Part shown: piece after piece, positions 35,362 to 44,804 of the stretch
How positions within the stretch are numbered: the stretch's first letter is position 1
Layout of the letters: every line of letters begins with the position of its first letter
Assembly (NCBI GenBank): GCA_029066845.1
Contig: JAIEFR010000022.1
Location: 62,001 to 126,000, forward strand
Source: Clostridia bacterium
Lineage (GTDB): Bacteria > Bacillota > Clostridia > Christensenellales > Borkfalkiaceae
Length of the DNA stretch: 64,000 nucleotides
Direction: 5' to 3'
Position numbers and translations under genes: made by a program
The notes under the pieces: model-generated
What the model was told of the DNA's origin: nothing
Seen by the model: the letters and a program-made list of their open reading frames with translations, nothing else
Databases searched by the model: none

Positions 35362-36695
35362 TGCGCTTTCTCCTTTAAATTTACGTTTATATCCTTGCCC
35401 GCTTCCGCGTCCCTTACGGCTTGGCGAACCTGCTCCCCGTAAGACGACAGCAGCTTTTCGGGCTCTGCATACTTAGAATAATCTATCCTTTCCTCCGCAC
35501 CGTTAAAATCGGCGGGAGCGTAGCTCCTTTCGATGTCCTGCGCCGCGCGCTTTGCAAACAGCAGACTTTCCAAAAGCGAATTGGAAGCCAGCCTGTTTTT
35601 GCCGTGCACGCCGTTGCAGCACGTTTCGCCCACGGCGTACAGACCGTTCATTGTCGTTCTGCCGTTCAGGTCGCTCCGTATGCCGCCCATAAAATAGTGA
35701 ATTGCGGGCACGACGGGGATGCACTCGTTATATACGTCGTACCCCTCCTTAGCACACTTTGCGACTATCTGGGGGAAGTGCGCCGCAATCTCATCCCTGG
35801 GTACGGGGCGCATATCCAGCCAGACAAAGTCCGTGCCGTCCTTTTTCATCTGCGCAAGCACCGCGTCCTTAACTACGTCGCGCGGTTTCAACTCGTCCGT
35901 AAAGCGGTTGAAATTTTTATCCAGCAGATGCGCACCCTCTCCGCGCACGGACTCGGTAATCAGAAACCTCCTGCCGCGCTTTTTGGTATACAGCGTAGTC
36001 GGGTGCACCTGAATGTAGTTTATGCGGTCTACGGCAACCCCGTGGTTTAAGCATATCGCAAGCGCGTCGCCGGTGAGCACGCGGAAGTTTGTAGTGTTGC
36101 CGAACGCGCCGCCTATTCCGCCCGTGGCAAGCACGACGTAGTCGGCATAGACGCTGACAGTTTTCTTTTCCTTACTGTCGTGCGCTATTATGCCTACGCA
36201 CCTGTCGCCGTTCTCGATAATATCCAGCATAACCACGCAGGGCGCAACCTGCACGTTTTTAAGCCCTTTGACCTTTTTCATAAGCGCGGAAGTTATTTCC
36301 TTGCCGGTGCTGTCCTCGTGATAGCAAATCCTGGGCGAGGTGTGTCCGCCCTCGCGCGTGTAGGCAAACGAACCGTCCGACTCCCTTTCGAAGCGCACGC
36401 CGCACTTCACCAGGTCGTCGATAATCTCCCGGGAGTTTTTAAGCATACACTCCACCGTGGCGGGGTTGTTTTCGTAATGACCCGCGCGCATAGTGTCCTC
36501 AAAATATTCGTCGTAATCGAAGTCGCCGCGCAGCCTGCAAATACCGCCCTGCGCAAGATAGCTGTCGCTCTGCCTGGGCGATTTTTTACAGATTATAAGA
36601 ATTGATTTGCCGCGCGGAAGATTGAGCGCGCAGTTCAGTCCCGCAACGCCCGCACCGACGATTATAACGTCGTACTTTTTCTTCAAAGTTGCCAT
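35358..36695 (-). CDS. nadB: L-aspartate oxidase
   Basis: FAD enzyme that oxidises L-aspartate to iminoaspartate, feeding quinolinate synthase. The FAD dinucleotide motif VIIVGAGVAGLNCAL opens it; SDSYLAQGGI, HEDSTGKEIT, and the C-terminal-side GGIRSDLNGRTTMNGLYAVGETCCNGVHGKNRLASNSLLE are family hallmarks. At 445 residues it is a short form lacking much of the C-terminal helical domain of the roughly 530-residue proteobacterial enzyme. The start is the ATG giving MATLKKKYD because an upstream ATG lies inside the promoter. It has no ribosome-binding site and may be translated from a leaderless mRNA. nadA is not in this operon. Confidence 0.93.
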   Translation of the reverse strand: MATLKKKYDVIIVGAGVAGLNCALNLPRGKSILIICKKSPRQSDSYLAQGGICRLRGDFDYDEYFEDTMRAGHYENNPATVECMLKNSREIIDDLVKCGVRFERESDGSFAYTREGGHTSPRICYHEDSTGKEITSALMKKVKGLKNVQVAPCVVMLDIIENGDRCVGIIAHDSKEKKTVSVYADYVVLATGGIGGAFGNTTNFRVLTGDALAICLNHGVAVDRINYIQVHPTTLYTKKRGRRFLITESVRGEGAHLLDKNFNRFTDELKPRDVVKDAVLAQMKKDGTDFVWLDMRPVPRDEIAAHFPQIVAKCAKEGYDVYNECIPVVPAIHYFMGGIRSDLNGRTTMNGLYAVGETCCNGVHGKNRLASNSLLESLLFAKRAAQDIERSYAPADFNGAEERIDYSKYAEPEKLLSSYGEQVRQAVRDAEAGKDINVNLKEKAQ

Positions 36696-36704
36696 ATCGT
36701 AGAA

Positions 36705-36733
36705 AGTATACAGCAAAACTTTACACCTGTCAA
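36705..36733 (-). promoter_or_regulatory. nad operon promoter
   Basis: Perfect -35 TTGACA, 17-bp spacer, TATACT on the minus strand. The -10 box ends 9 bases before the nadB ATG, implying an extremely short or absent leader. Confidence 0.75.
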
Positions 36734-36747
36734 GTCAACTGTCAACC
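36724..36747. promoter_or_regulatory. Candidate NiaR operator
   Basis: Two direct copies of CTGTCAA spaced by 12 bases (plus strand, at 36727 and 36739), preceded by TTACAC, overlap the -35 box of nadB. Known NiaR sites are built from TGTC/GACA half-sites, so this is the likely binding site; the exact consensus was not checked. Confidence 0.55.
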
Positions 36748-36858
36748 TTTTTATGTCTGCCTCACCATACTATTATCCGGCTTCGACAGTATAAGTCATT
36801 TTTTTTCGTGATAGTCGGGCGGCAAGTTTAATATGATAGCGTGTAAGGAGAAAGATAA

Positions 36859-37302
36859 ATGAAAGCAAGTCAACTTTTCGGCATACAAATCAAATGCAAA
36901 AACGGGGAAAACGAGGGCTATATAATGGCAATCAGCCGCGTTGAGGACAAAATTGAGGGCTATATATGCTGTAACGAACAGGAAAACGAATTTTTTGCGT
37001 CAAGCGCGGGTGCAAAAATAAACGGCGGAACGATGTGCGCCGTAAAGACGGGAAAGCGCAGCAAAGGCAGCCGCAACCTTAAACTTGGACAACCCGTTTA
37101 CGGTGAGGACGGAAAATTTATAGGCTACGTTGACGACTACAATATTGCCTCCAACCGCATCACCGGCGCACAGGTGGGACGCCGCAAATTTTCATTTGAC
37201 CGTCTGACTATAGGCGACGTCGTCATAGTCAGAAACGATAAGACGCGCACGGAAATTGCCGCCAAGGATATGTTTATAGGGGCAATAACTTCAACGCAGT
37301 AA
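36859..37302 (+). CDS. Hypothetical protein, PRC-barrel-like C-terminus
   Basis: A 147-residue cytosolic protein, no signal or membrane segment. The N-terminal half contains two short strands (GIQIKCKNGENEGYIMAISRVEDKIEGYICC) and the C-terminal half has LGQPVYGEDGKFIGYVDDYNI...RRKFSFDRLTIGDVVIVRN, resembling a PRC-barrel unit (a small beta barrel used in ribosome maturation and sporulation proteins). AAGGAG precedes the ATG. It stands alone. PRC-barrel sporulation proteins of the YlmC type are shorter, so identity is tentative. Confidence 0.6.
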   Translation: MKASQLFGIQIKCKNGENEGYIMAISRVEDKIEGYICCNEQENEFFASSAGAKINGGTMCAVKTGKRSKGSRNLKLGQPVYGEDGKFIGYVDDYNIASNRITGAQVGRRKFSFDRLTIGDVVIVRNDKTRTEIAAKDMFIGAITSTQ

Positions 37303-37307
37303 ACAAA

Positions 37308-37337
37308 GAGGGCAGCCGCACGGCTGCCCTTAATTTT
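37308..37337. terminator. Bidirectional terminator
   Basis: Stem GGGCAGCC with GGCTGCCC between two convergent genes, followed on the plus strand by TTAATTTTTTA and preceded by an A-rich run. Confidence 0.85.
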
Positions 37338-37970
37338 TTATAAATCGTATTTTGCCATAAGCTTCAAAAGCGCGTTGAACATTTCGTTGAGCGACTCCCC
37401 CTCCTGCGGCGAAAGCACTCCCTTCACCTTCAAGACGGTGAGCGCGATTTTGATTTTTTCAAGCTCCTGTCTGTCACCCCTGCCGAGATTTTTCATCAAC
37501 AGCTTGTCGGCAATGGAAAGCGCGTGTTCCAGCCGCACGCCGCTCTGCGCGGGAGGCGCGTCGTTTGCAGGCGCACCCTGCGGCTGTCTTACCTGTCTGC
37601 CGGACGAAACTATTGCGGACTGCACGGGCGTGCCCTCGACTACGGGCGCACGCTTTTTACGCACTTTAAAAAGGCTGAGCGCGCCGTATAAAAGATAGCC
37701 CGCGCACCAGAACACCGCCGAAGCCGCAACCGAATGTGCAATGGGGAACTCGGTTAAAAACACGGCGAGCGTTATCGCCGTAAATGCGTTTACCGCGCAG
37801 AGGAAAGCGCGCTTGTCGTGGGCGCGCACCCTTTGCGAAACAAGACATCCTACAAGCGCGGCGGCAAAGACCGCTCCGAACGCCGCAAGGTCGATTACCA
37901 CAAGCAGACCGAAGTCCGCATTGCCGAGCTGTGAAAGCACGCTTTTAAATAAATTCGTCACCGTTACCAT
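37338..37970 (-). CDS. Hypothetical membrane protein
   Basis: A 210-residue protein with three hydrophobic segments in the first 100 residues (about 22-45, 58-75, 80-98), a Pro/Gln/Ala-rich stretch (about 108-145), and a charged helical C-terminus (DKLLMKNLGRGDRQELEKIKIALTVLKVKGVLSPQEGESLNEMFNALLKL). I do not recognise a family. A TATAAT box (37979-37984) ends 8 bases before the ATG, again without a Shine-Dalgarno site, though its -35 is poor. It follows addA on the same strand by 73 bases. Confidence 0.65.
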   Translation of the reverse strand: MVTVTNLFKSVLSQLGNADFGLLVVIDLAAFGAVFAAALVGCLVSQRVRAHDKRAFLCAVNAFTAITLAVFLTEFPIAHSVAASAVFWCAGYLLYGALSLFKVRKKRAPVVEGTPVQSAIVSSGRQVRQPQGAPANDAPPAQSGVRLEHALSIADKLLMKNLGRGDRQELEKIKIALTVLKVKGVLSPQEGESLNEMFNALLKLMAKYDL

Positions 37971-38043
37971 ACGGTCAAATTATAGCCGTAAATACCTGCG
38001 ACAGAGCAGTTATTTTGTCGTACTTTGCCTGATTTTGGCGCAA

Positions 38044-41000
38044 TCAATCACAGGCGGTCATATCTATCTGTTTAAGCGCGCGGATATTTATTATTGTCGT
38101 TGAAATGTCGCTTTCGTCAAGCCCGTAAATTGCGCACACCACGCTCCTGTACAGCGCAAGCTGGGGGGCGTATTTTTTCTTTAAGTAGCTCTCAGAATGG
38201 GAGCTGTATTTATAGTCGATTAAGTCCGCGCTCACCGCCCTGCCGTCCCTGACGTTTACAGCCAGCAGGTCGATTGCGCCCTGCACTATCACGCCGTTGC
38301 CGTCGTCCTCGCCTACGGCAAATCCGCTGCCGCCGTTTTTTAGCGACGTGTAACCGGCGGAAGGAAGGCGGCACACAAACTCACGCTCGCGGTAAAGATT
38401 TTTATTTACAACGCCTTCGAACGCCGACATAGAGAGTATGCGCACCAACTGCTCGACGCCCACAAGATTTATCTGTTCCGCGGACATAAGTCCTGCGCTT
38501 TCAAATGTTTTTAGCTGCGCCTTAACGCCCTCCTCGTCCTTTAACGAGAAATCGCACAGCTCCAGAAATCTGTGGTAGGCTATGCCCGCGTCCGCGTTGG
38601 TATCCGCGCCTTCCTCCCGCTCGTCGTCGAACAGTATTTCGGCGTTTTCCTCCTCGCTCAACGCGCGCAACAGTCCCGAAGCCGAACCCTTTACGGGCAG
38701 GTCCACGCCCCGTTCGTAGGGATATATAAAAGAGGAAATTTCCCTCAATTCGTCAAGCGTGTTCAGGTCGGCGCGGCTCTCGTCCAGCACGCGGCGCACG
38801 CCCTCCTGCGACTGCCCGGTCTGCTCCTCAACGGACAATATGCGGGGATTAAACGCCTTAACGTCGAATAAATCGGCGTAATTGTCGGCATAGCTTGCCT
38901 TTACGCAATCGAATTCGTCCGCCCTTCCCGTGAGTATATGAAGCGCGTATTTCGCACGCGTGCACGCGACGTAGAACAGATTTATTTCGTTGCTCAGCTC
39001 CTCCCGCTCCGCGCGCATTTTGTACAGCCTGCGCAGCAGCGTGTGGCTCTGCGACCTGTCCTCCGCGTTGAAGTGGCGAGGGGCAAAACCGAAGTCGTCG
39101 TCGAAGGGCATTTCGCACCTGTCGTCACCCGCGTAGCTTGCCGCAATATCTGCAACTATCACAACGGGGAATTCCAGCCCCTTCGATGCGTGCATCGTCA
39201 TAACCTTGATGCAGTCAGAAGCCAGCGCGACAGGCGCTAAAATTTTATTGCCGCCCGCGCGCACCTTTGCAAGAAACGCGCCGAGGTACAGCTCGCCCGA
39301 CGGCGAGTAAGCCTCGCTCTGTAACCTTCTAAGCGCGGCAAGCTTGCCCTCGGTATCGTACGCCGCCGAGAAGTTGCCCACGCATATAATTTCGTCAATC
39401 AGCCGCGCCGCGCCTATACTGCCCGAAAGCGTGCGCAGCCTTTCCACGCGCACGTAAAAGGCGTTGAGTTTTTCCGCCGTGCCGTCCTTGCAATTTTCCG
39501 CATAAGCCCTGGCGCACTCGCGGAAGAGCGGCGTTTTGTTTTCCCTTTCGTCCTTTACTATACTCTCCCTGTGTGCGTCGCCGTAAATACGGATTTTGGC
39601 AAGCTCGCCCTCTGTCATTCCGCCGAGAGGGGATAACAGCGCGCTTGCCAGCTCGACGTCCTGCGCACCGTTGTCCAGATAGTTTAAAACGTCCAGCATA
39701 CGGATTATTTCGGGACGGTCGCAGATGTTAACCTCCGCCGCGCCCGCAACGGGATATTTTGCAGTCAGTGCGCGCACTATGCCCTGCGCGCTCTTGTTGG
39801 CGCGCTTTCTGGTAAGCACGCATATATCGCCCGTTTCCACCTTTTTCATCCGCCCCTCGTCGGGGTCGTAGTATTCGCTCTGTAAAGCCTCCTCTACAAG
39901 CTGAAGTACGGCAAGTCCCTCGGCTGTAAAGCTTTTTGCCGCAAGCTTCTGCTCGGAAACGGAGTATATTCCGTGCGCTTCTTCACGCTGTATTTCACCG
40001 CCCTCGAAAAGGCAAATCTCGGCAACTCCGCCGCAGCCCTCCTTATAGCGCGCACCGCCGCGCATAGCGTGCCCGTCGGCGTAATCGAACTCGCACACGG
40101 GCGGCTTCATCACCTTTGAAAACAGCTCGTTGACAAACGATATAACGCCCTTTACACTTCTGAAATTGTCGGGCAGAATTACGTATTTTCCCCTGCTGCC
40201 GACCACGCCGCACTTTTCCGCAAAGAAGCGCGAGCGGCTGCCGCGGAAGCCGTATATTGCCTGTTTAAGGTCGCCAACGCAGAAAATATCGTTGCCCGCA
40301 ACCGCGCTTATAATTTCGTCCTGAATGGGATTGACGTCCTGATATTCGTCCACGAAAACAAACTGATATTTCTCTCTTATCGTCGCGCGCACGTCAGCGT
40401 CGCACTCCCCGCCCTTCAACAGAGCAAGCGCATAATGTTCCAGATCGCCGTAGTCAAGCTTGCTTTCCTCGCGCTTAACCCCGTCATATGCGGCGGCAAA
40501 TCTCTTTAGAACGCTGACGAACGCCTGCGCAATGGCTCCGCTTTCGAAGAAACGCCGTCTTTCGGTATCCCCGTCCTCGGTATCCTTGTTAATCGCCTTG
40601 TACCGTTTTTTTATCTTGTCGCAGAACGCGGAAAACGCCGTGTCGTCCTCGGCAACCTCGCTCCTTACCCTAGGCTTTACGGAATTGGAAAGTCTTGCAG
40701 GCGGCGAAAAAATTTCTCCGCTTTCCGCAAGCGAAATAAGGGTTGAACGCATTTCGTCCAGCACCTTTAAATACCCTTCGGCGTTTACCGCGGGACGGAA
40801 GCCTTCCGCAAATTTTTCTATGGCGCGGACGAGCACACCGTACTTTTCGGCAACTGCCTTACCATACTCCGCGCACACCTTTTCAAAGCCGTCCTCTGTG
40901 TACGTAGAAGCGCTCACTTCGTCCAGAAGTTTCAAATAATCGGGGCGCTGTCGCACCTCGTCGTACGCCTCGTAAAGCATCTCCTTAAGCGCCTTGTCGC

Positions 41001-41490
41001 TGCGCTTTTTTCTCAGCCTTTCAAGCAACGTGTAAAGGTCAGGGGCGGACTCTGCGTACAGTCCGTCGAAAAGGTCGTCCATAGCCCGTGCGCGCAACGC
41101 ATTTTCCTCCGCGCCCGCCGAGAGCACCTCGAACGATGCGTCCACCTTCAACGCGTAAAAGTAAGTGCGTATCAGCCTAGCGCAGAACGAATGGATAGTG
41201 CTGATATCCGCCGTATTGATTTTGCCAAGCTGCACGCGGATATTTTCGCGCTTTTCGCCGTCCGCGGCGTTCAGCCTTGCAATTAGCTCCGCGCGCAGTT
41301 TTTCCTTCATCTGCGCGGCGGCTTTTTTTGTGAATGTGACGGCAAGCACGTTGTCCAGACTTGCGCCTTCTTCCAGAATATCCGCAAGCCTTTTAATCAT
41401 AACCGTAGTCTTGCCCGCGCCTGCGGAAGCCGAAACCAGCACCTCGCCGCGCGCCGCTATCGCCTGTAACTGTTCGGGCGTTGCGCTCAT
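38044..41490 (-). CDS. addA: Helicase-exonuclease subunit AddA
   Basis: Helicase/nuclease subunit of the AddAB double-strand-break resection enzyme, functional counterpart of RecBCD. The 1148 residues begin with a UvrD-type helicase: Walker A SASAGAGKTT at about 20-29, AVTFTKKAAAQMKEKL, Walker B FVFVDEYQDVNPIQ, LPDNFRS, and VMTMHASKGLEFPVVIV. The C-terminal RecB-family nuclease motif is intact (VQGAIDLLAV...LIDYKYS...YAPQLALY, about 1075-1125). It overlaps addB by ATGA, so both subunits are made in a coupled fashion. Confidence 0.95.
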   Translation of the reverse strand: MSATPEQLQAIAARGEVLVSASAGAGKTTVMIKRLADILEEGASLDNVLAVTFTKKAAAQMKEKLRAELIARLNAADGEKRENIRVQLGKINTADISTIHSFCARLIRTYFYALKVDASFEVLSAGAEENALRARAMDDLFDGLYAESAPDLYTLLERLRKKRSDKALKEMLYEAYDEVRQRPDYLKLLDEVSASTYTEDGFEKVCAEYGKAVAEKYGVLVRAIEKFAEGFRPAVNAEGYLKVLDEMRSTLISLAESGEIFSPPARLSNSVKPRVRSEVAEDDTAFSAFCDKIKKRYKAINKDTEDGDTERRRFFESGAIAQAFVSVLKRFAAAYDGVKREESKLDYGDLEHYALALLKGGECDADVRATIREKYQFVFVDEYQDVNPIQDEIISAVAGNDIFCVGDLKQAIYGFRGSRSRFFAEKCGVVGSRGKYVILPDNFRSVKGVISFVNELFSKVMKPPVCEFDYADGHAMRGGARYKEGCGGVAEICLFEGGEIQREEAHGIYSVSEQKLAAKSFTAEGLAVLQLVEEALQSEYYDPDEGRMKKVETGDICVLTRKRANKSAQGIVRALTAKYPVAGAAEVNICDRPEIIRMLDVLNYLDNGAQDVELASALLSPLGGMTEGELAKIRIYGDAHRESIVKDERENKTPLFRECARAYAENCKDGTAEKLNAFYVRVERLRTLSGSIGAARLIDEIICVGNFSAAYDTEGKLAALRRLQSEAYSPSGELYLGAFLAKVRAGGNKILAPVALASDCIKVMTMHASKGLEFPVVIVADIAASYAGDDRCEMPFDDDFGFAPRHFNAEDRSQSHTLLRRLYKMRAEREELSNEINLFYVACTRAKYALHILTGRADEFDCVKASYADNYADLFDVKAFNPRILSVEEQTGQSQEGVRRVLDESRADLNTLDELREISSFIYPYERGVDLPVKGSASGLLRALSEEENAEILFDDEREEGADTNADAGIAYHRFLELCDFSLKDEEGVKAQLKTFESAGLMSAEQINLVGVEQLVRILSMSAFEGVVNKNLYREREFVCRLPSAGYTSLKNGGSGFAVGEDDGNGVIVQGAIDLLAVNVRDGRAVSADLIDYKYSSHSESYLKKKYAPQLALYRSVVCAIYGLDESDISTTIINIRALKQIDMTACD

Positions 41491-44400
41491 AATACGCCAC
41501 CTCCCCCGTTCCTGTTTTCGCGCGCTATCGTGGCGATAGTCTTACAGTCCGCGCTTACCTCCTCGCGGCCGCCCTTTGCTTCCGCGTCGTAGCCGCAGCA
41601 GCCCGCATACTTGCACGAACCGCACGCACCGCTCACGGGCGAAGGCGCAAGCTCGCCGCTTACAAGCTCCGCCGCACCCCTCTGTGCCACCTGCTTGGAG
41701 TAGTCTAAAAAGTCCGCAAAGTCCTCCCTTGTCATAGCCTTATCCAGCTTTCTGCCGTTGAGATACGCGCCCACGTATTGGCTGCGCTCCTTTTCCTGCA
41801 GGTTAATATCCGAGCTTCTGACAACGTCCTCGCTGCCGTCCATAAAGCCTTTGAGCGTAAACGAACCGCCGCCAGCGGAATAGTCGAGATTGGCGGGAAA
41901 ATAGTATGCGCCAGCCGCGCGCCGTCCCTCCGCCGCCGCGGACAGATATAGGGGCAGCTGCAATTTCAGCCCCATATAGTAGGACGAAGGGCTGTCGTCA
42001 ATCGTGCCCGTCTTGTAGTCTATAATTCTGACCAGCTCACCCGTCGAGTCCACCCTGTCTATTCTTCCGCCGACGTTGAGCGAACCGCCCAGACCGACCT
42101 TGCAGCGCGCCTCCACGCCCTCGACCTTGAAGTCCGAATTTTTGAGCTGTTCGAACATTCCCGCCGAAAGAATTTTCGCCTCCTCGACAAGCTTGCGCGC
42201 CGAGTATGACGAAGCTCCGTCGTCCGACTGCACTAGATACGCGGCACTATCTAAAAGCTTCAACGCCGTATCCTCGGCAACGCGCTCACACTCCGCACGG
42301 TCGGATATATCGTTGAGTTTGCGCGCAACCTCCTCCAGAACGGCGTGAATAAAGTTGCCCGAATCGAGCGGACGGAAAGTGCCCTCCCGCCGTTCGTTGA
42401 GCTTAAGTCCCTGCCGCATAAACGCCTTGTAAGGGCAGGAAAAATAGGTTTCCAGCGCGGTGGGAGAAACGCTTTCGCCGTAGAGCGAAAGCCAGTCCAC
42501 GCCGTCCTCCGCGCTCTTTTCTTCAAACAACGCCGCCGCGTTTTTGCCGCCGTCGTCCTCTTTAAGCCGCTTATATACCGCCGCCATTCGGCTTGCGCCG
42601 TAATCCTTGTCGCCGCTTAAAAAGTAAGTCAGGTGCCTCAAAGCGGGCGTAGTGCGAGCGCAGGTATATGCAAAGTTTTCGTCTGTGACCGCAAGATATT
42701 TGACGGGTACGGGCGCAACGGGATTGCCGTCCACGTTGAACAGTTTTTTAACGTATGAAATAATCTCGCTTACGCCGCACTCCTCGCCGCCGCTGCGCAA
42801 CGGGTACAGAAGGTACAGCTTTTGCGAAAACGCGCAGAAGTTGAGCGCGGTCATTTCCCTCACTCGCCTGTTGACCTGCGATATTTTGGGTGAAACCGCG
42901 ATTTTGAGTTTCTCCAGAGAGGTGAGCTCGCCGTCTGTCAATATTGCGGTATCCTGCGAGGCGGCGGGCACCGCGTCCGTCAGTCCGCCTATGAACACAA
43001 CCTTGCTGCCCGCGTTTGCGCACGCCGACAAGTCGCTTATAAACACAGCGTCCTGCTTGGGCGGTATAAGCGAGATTTCGTCTGCGGCAAAACCGCTCTT
43101 TAAAATCTTGGCAAATTCGCGCACCGTAGTCCTTTCGCCCGCGGTCAGCTTTTCCGCCTCGTCCAGAACCTTCAGTACCTCGCTATACGCCCTCTTGGAC
43201 ATTGCCGCAACCGAGGCGTAGCCGCACGCTTCCGCTTCGGCAGCCATCTCTTTAAGCCGCGCCTCCGCGTTGAAATTGTTTAAAAGACTGCGCACCGCTC
43301 CGCACGCCGCCGCGCTGTCAACCTCCCTGGAAGGCAGGCATTTCAGACCGCTTAAAAACGCCGCGCGCACTCTTTCCACCGCGGCTGAGTTAAGCCCCGG
43401 CTCTTTGCATATATTTTCGTTAACGGGCTTTTTCACGCCGCCGCGATAGCTTGCCGCGCGCAGAATATAGTTGACGAAAATATCCCTGTCCGCGCGCAGG
43501 TCGCCATCCTTGCAGTCAAGCGTAAACAGCGGCGAAGACACCACCGCCAACACGCTTTCGGGACGACAGCCGTCCGCGGCGCAGGTGAGATAATCGAGAA
43601 TAAAAGAGCACACCGAATGCGACGAAAGCGGATAACGCCTGTCCACGTACATAGGCACGCCGTACTCGCCGAACGCCCTTTCCAGAGCGGGCTGCACCCC
43701 GTTTATATCGGGCAGCATAACCGATATTTCGCGGTAGCGCACGCCGTCCTCTTTTACGCATTTCAAAATTTGCGAAGCGATAAAATTGCACTCCTCGTCC
43801 TCGTCCGTTGCCTCCGCAACGCACAATTGACCGCGGGATATGCCCAGACTAAGCGCTTTATGAAAGCTTTCGGGCTCGAAAGCGTACCTTCTTATATGCT
43901 CCGCCGCAGGCGCCGCGCCCGACGGCAGCTTTTCCACAAAGCCGTTTATATCCTTTCCGCAAACGCCCTCCTCGCGGGCGATATTGACGAAGCTCGTCCA
44001 CGCCTCGTTGACGTATTTCTTTTCACTGCCGCCGACGAAAATTCCGTAGACGCCGTCCGCCGTCTGCATACACGCGCGCACGCAGTCCGCCACAGACGAC
44101 GTAAACGCCTGGAAGCCGAGGAATACAACGTCCGCGCCCTTAATCTTCTGCGAGGCGCGAATGACGTCGGGCAGCCGCCTCAAATAAGCGTTTCTGTCTA
44201 CCGCGCCGCGCTCCTTCAGATAGTCGGAATACGCCCTGTATAATAGCTCCAGATCGTGCAGCTTGCGCCTTAAAAGCTTGTTCTCCGCCTCTATGCCGCC
44301 AAGGTCGTCGGCGGAAATTTTGGAGGAGTATAAAAGCGCAATCGTGTCGTAGACCTCCTGCGCGGCGTTGGTTGCCGAAAGCCGTTTGAAAAGCTGCAGA

Positions 44401-44699
44401 CTTTCGCGGTTGCCCTCTATGAGTTTGCGTATAGCCATAGCCGAGCCCTGCGACGTGAGCACGTTGTCGCAAGCCCCAGTCTGCGACGAGAGAAAGCGCG
44501 ACAAGGTATAGACGGACACGGCAAAAGTTCCGCCCACCGCCTCGCACACGGCGCGCTCCGCAACGAGCGACAGCCTGTCCTCGCAGAACACCACGAGCCG
44601 CTTGCCCTCGCTCCCCTCTCTTTCGGAGTGGGCGGCGACTATCCGCTTGAATTTTTCCAGTCCCGCCGACAGAGTCGGCGCAACGTACGTCTTGCTCAT
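41487..44699 (-). CDS. addB: Helicase-exonuclease subunit AddB
   Basis: Chi-recognition and second nuclease subunit of AddAB. The 1070 residues follow the family order and end in the PD-(D/E)XK nuclease with an iron-sulfur cluster: first Cys in YFSCPYKAFMRQGLKL, nuclease core VGGRIDRVDSTGELVRIIDYKTG, last cysteines in CGSCKYAGCCGYD. The N-terminal Walker A (GRSGSGKT in Bacillus AddB) is missing: the protein starts SKTYVAPTLSAGLEKFKRIV. The ATG at 44699 has AGAGG at correct distance; an in-frame TTG lies two codons earlier. Confidence 0.92.
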   Translation of the reverse strand: MSKTYVAPTLSAGLEKFKRIVAAHSEREGSEGKRLVVFCEDRLSLVAERAVCEAVGGTFAVSVYTLSRFLSSQTGACDNVLTSQGSAMAIRKLIEGNRESLQLFKRLSATNAAQEVYDTIALLYSSKISADDLGGIEAENKLLRRKLHDLELLYRAYSDYLKERGAVDRNAYLRRLPDVIRASQKIKGADVVFLGFQAFTSSVADCVRACMQTADGVYGIFVGGSEKKYVNEAWTSFVNIAREEGVCGKDINGFVEKLPSGAAPAAEHIRRYAFEPESFHKALSLGISRGQLCVAEATDEDEECNFIASQILKCVKEDGVRYREISVMLPDINGVQPALERAFGEYGVPMYVDRRYPLSSHSVCSFILDYLTCAADGCRPESVLAVVSSPLFTLDCKDGDLRADRDIFVNYILRAASYRGGVKKPVNENICKEPGLNSAAVERVRAAFLSGLKCLPSREVDSAAACGAVRSLLNNFNAEARLKEMAAEAEACGYASVAAMSKRAYSEVLKVLDEAEKLTAGERTTVREFAKILKSGFAADEISLIPPKQDAVFISDLSACANAGSKVVFIGGLTDAVPAASQDTAILTDGELTSLEKLKIAVSPKISQVNRRVREMTALNFCAFSQKLYLLYPLRSGGEECGVSEIISYVKKLFNVDGNPVAPVPVKYLAVTDENFAYTCARTTPALRHLTYFLSGDKDYGASRMAAVYKRLKEDDGGKNAAALFEEKSAEDGVDWLSLYGESVSPTALETYFSCPYKAFMRQGLKLNERREGTFRPLDSGNFIHAVLEEVARKLNDISDRAECERVAEDTALKLLDSAAYLVQSDDGASSYSARKLVEEAKILSAGMFEQLKNSDFKVEGVEARCKVGLGGSLNVGGRIDRVDSTGELVRIIDYKTGTIDDSPSSYYMGLKLQLPLYLSAAAEGRRAAGAYYFPANLDYSAGGGSFTLKGFMDGSEDVVRSSDINLQEKERSQYVGAYLNGRKLDKAMTREDFADFLDYSKQVAQRGAAELVSGELAPSPVSGACGSCKYAGCCGYDAEAKGGREEVSADCKTIATIARENRNGGGGVL

Positions 44700-44719
44700 A
44701 TGCAACCTCTTTCCCCTCC

Positions 44720-44725
44720 ATTATA
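44720..44725 (-). promoter_or_regulatory. addBA -10 box
   Basis: TATAAT on the minus strand, with a weak TTAAAA 17 bases upstream and AGGGGAAAGAGG ribosome site downstream. Confidence 0.5.
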
Positions 44726-44768
44726 ACACGCCTGCGCCTAATTTTTAATTATTTAGAGCGCAAAAGTT

Positions 44769-44797
44769 TTTACATTCACGAAAATATATGCTATAAT
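44769..44797 (+). promoter_or_regulatory. Sigma-A promoter, leaderless spacing
   Basis: TTTACA, 17-bp spacer, TATAAT, with 7 bases (TTTACAT) between the -10 box and the lipoprotein ATG at 44805. Confidence 0.75.
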
Positions 44798-44804
44798 TTT
44801 ACAT

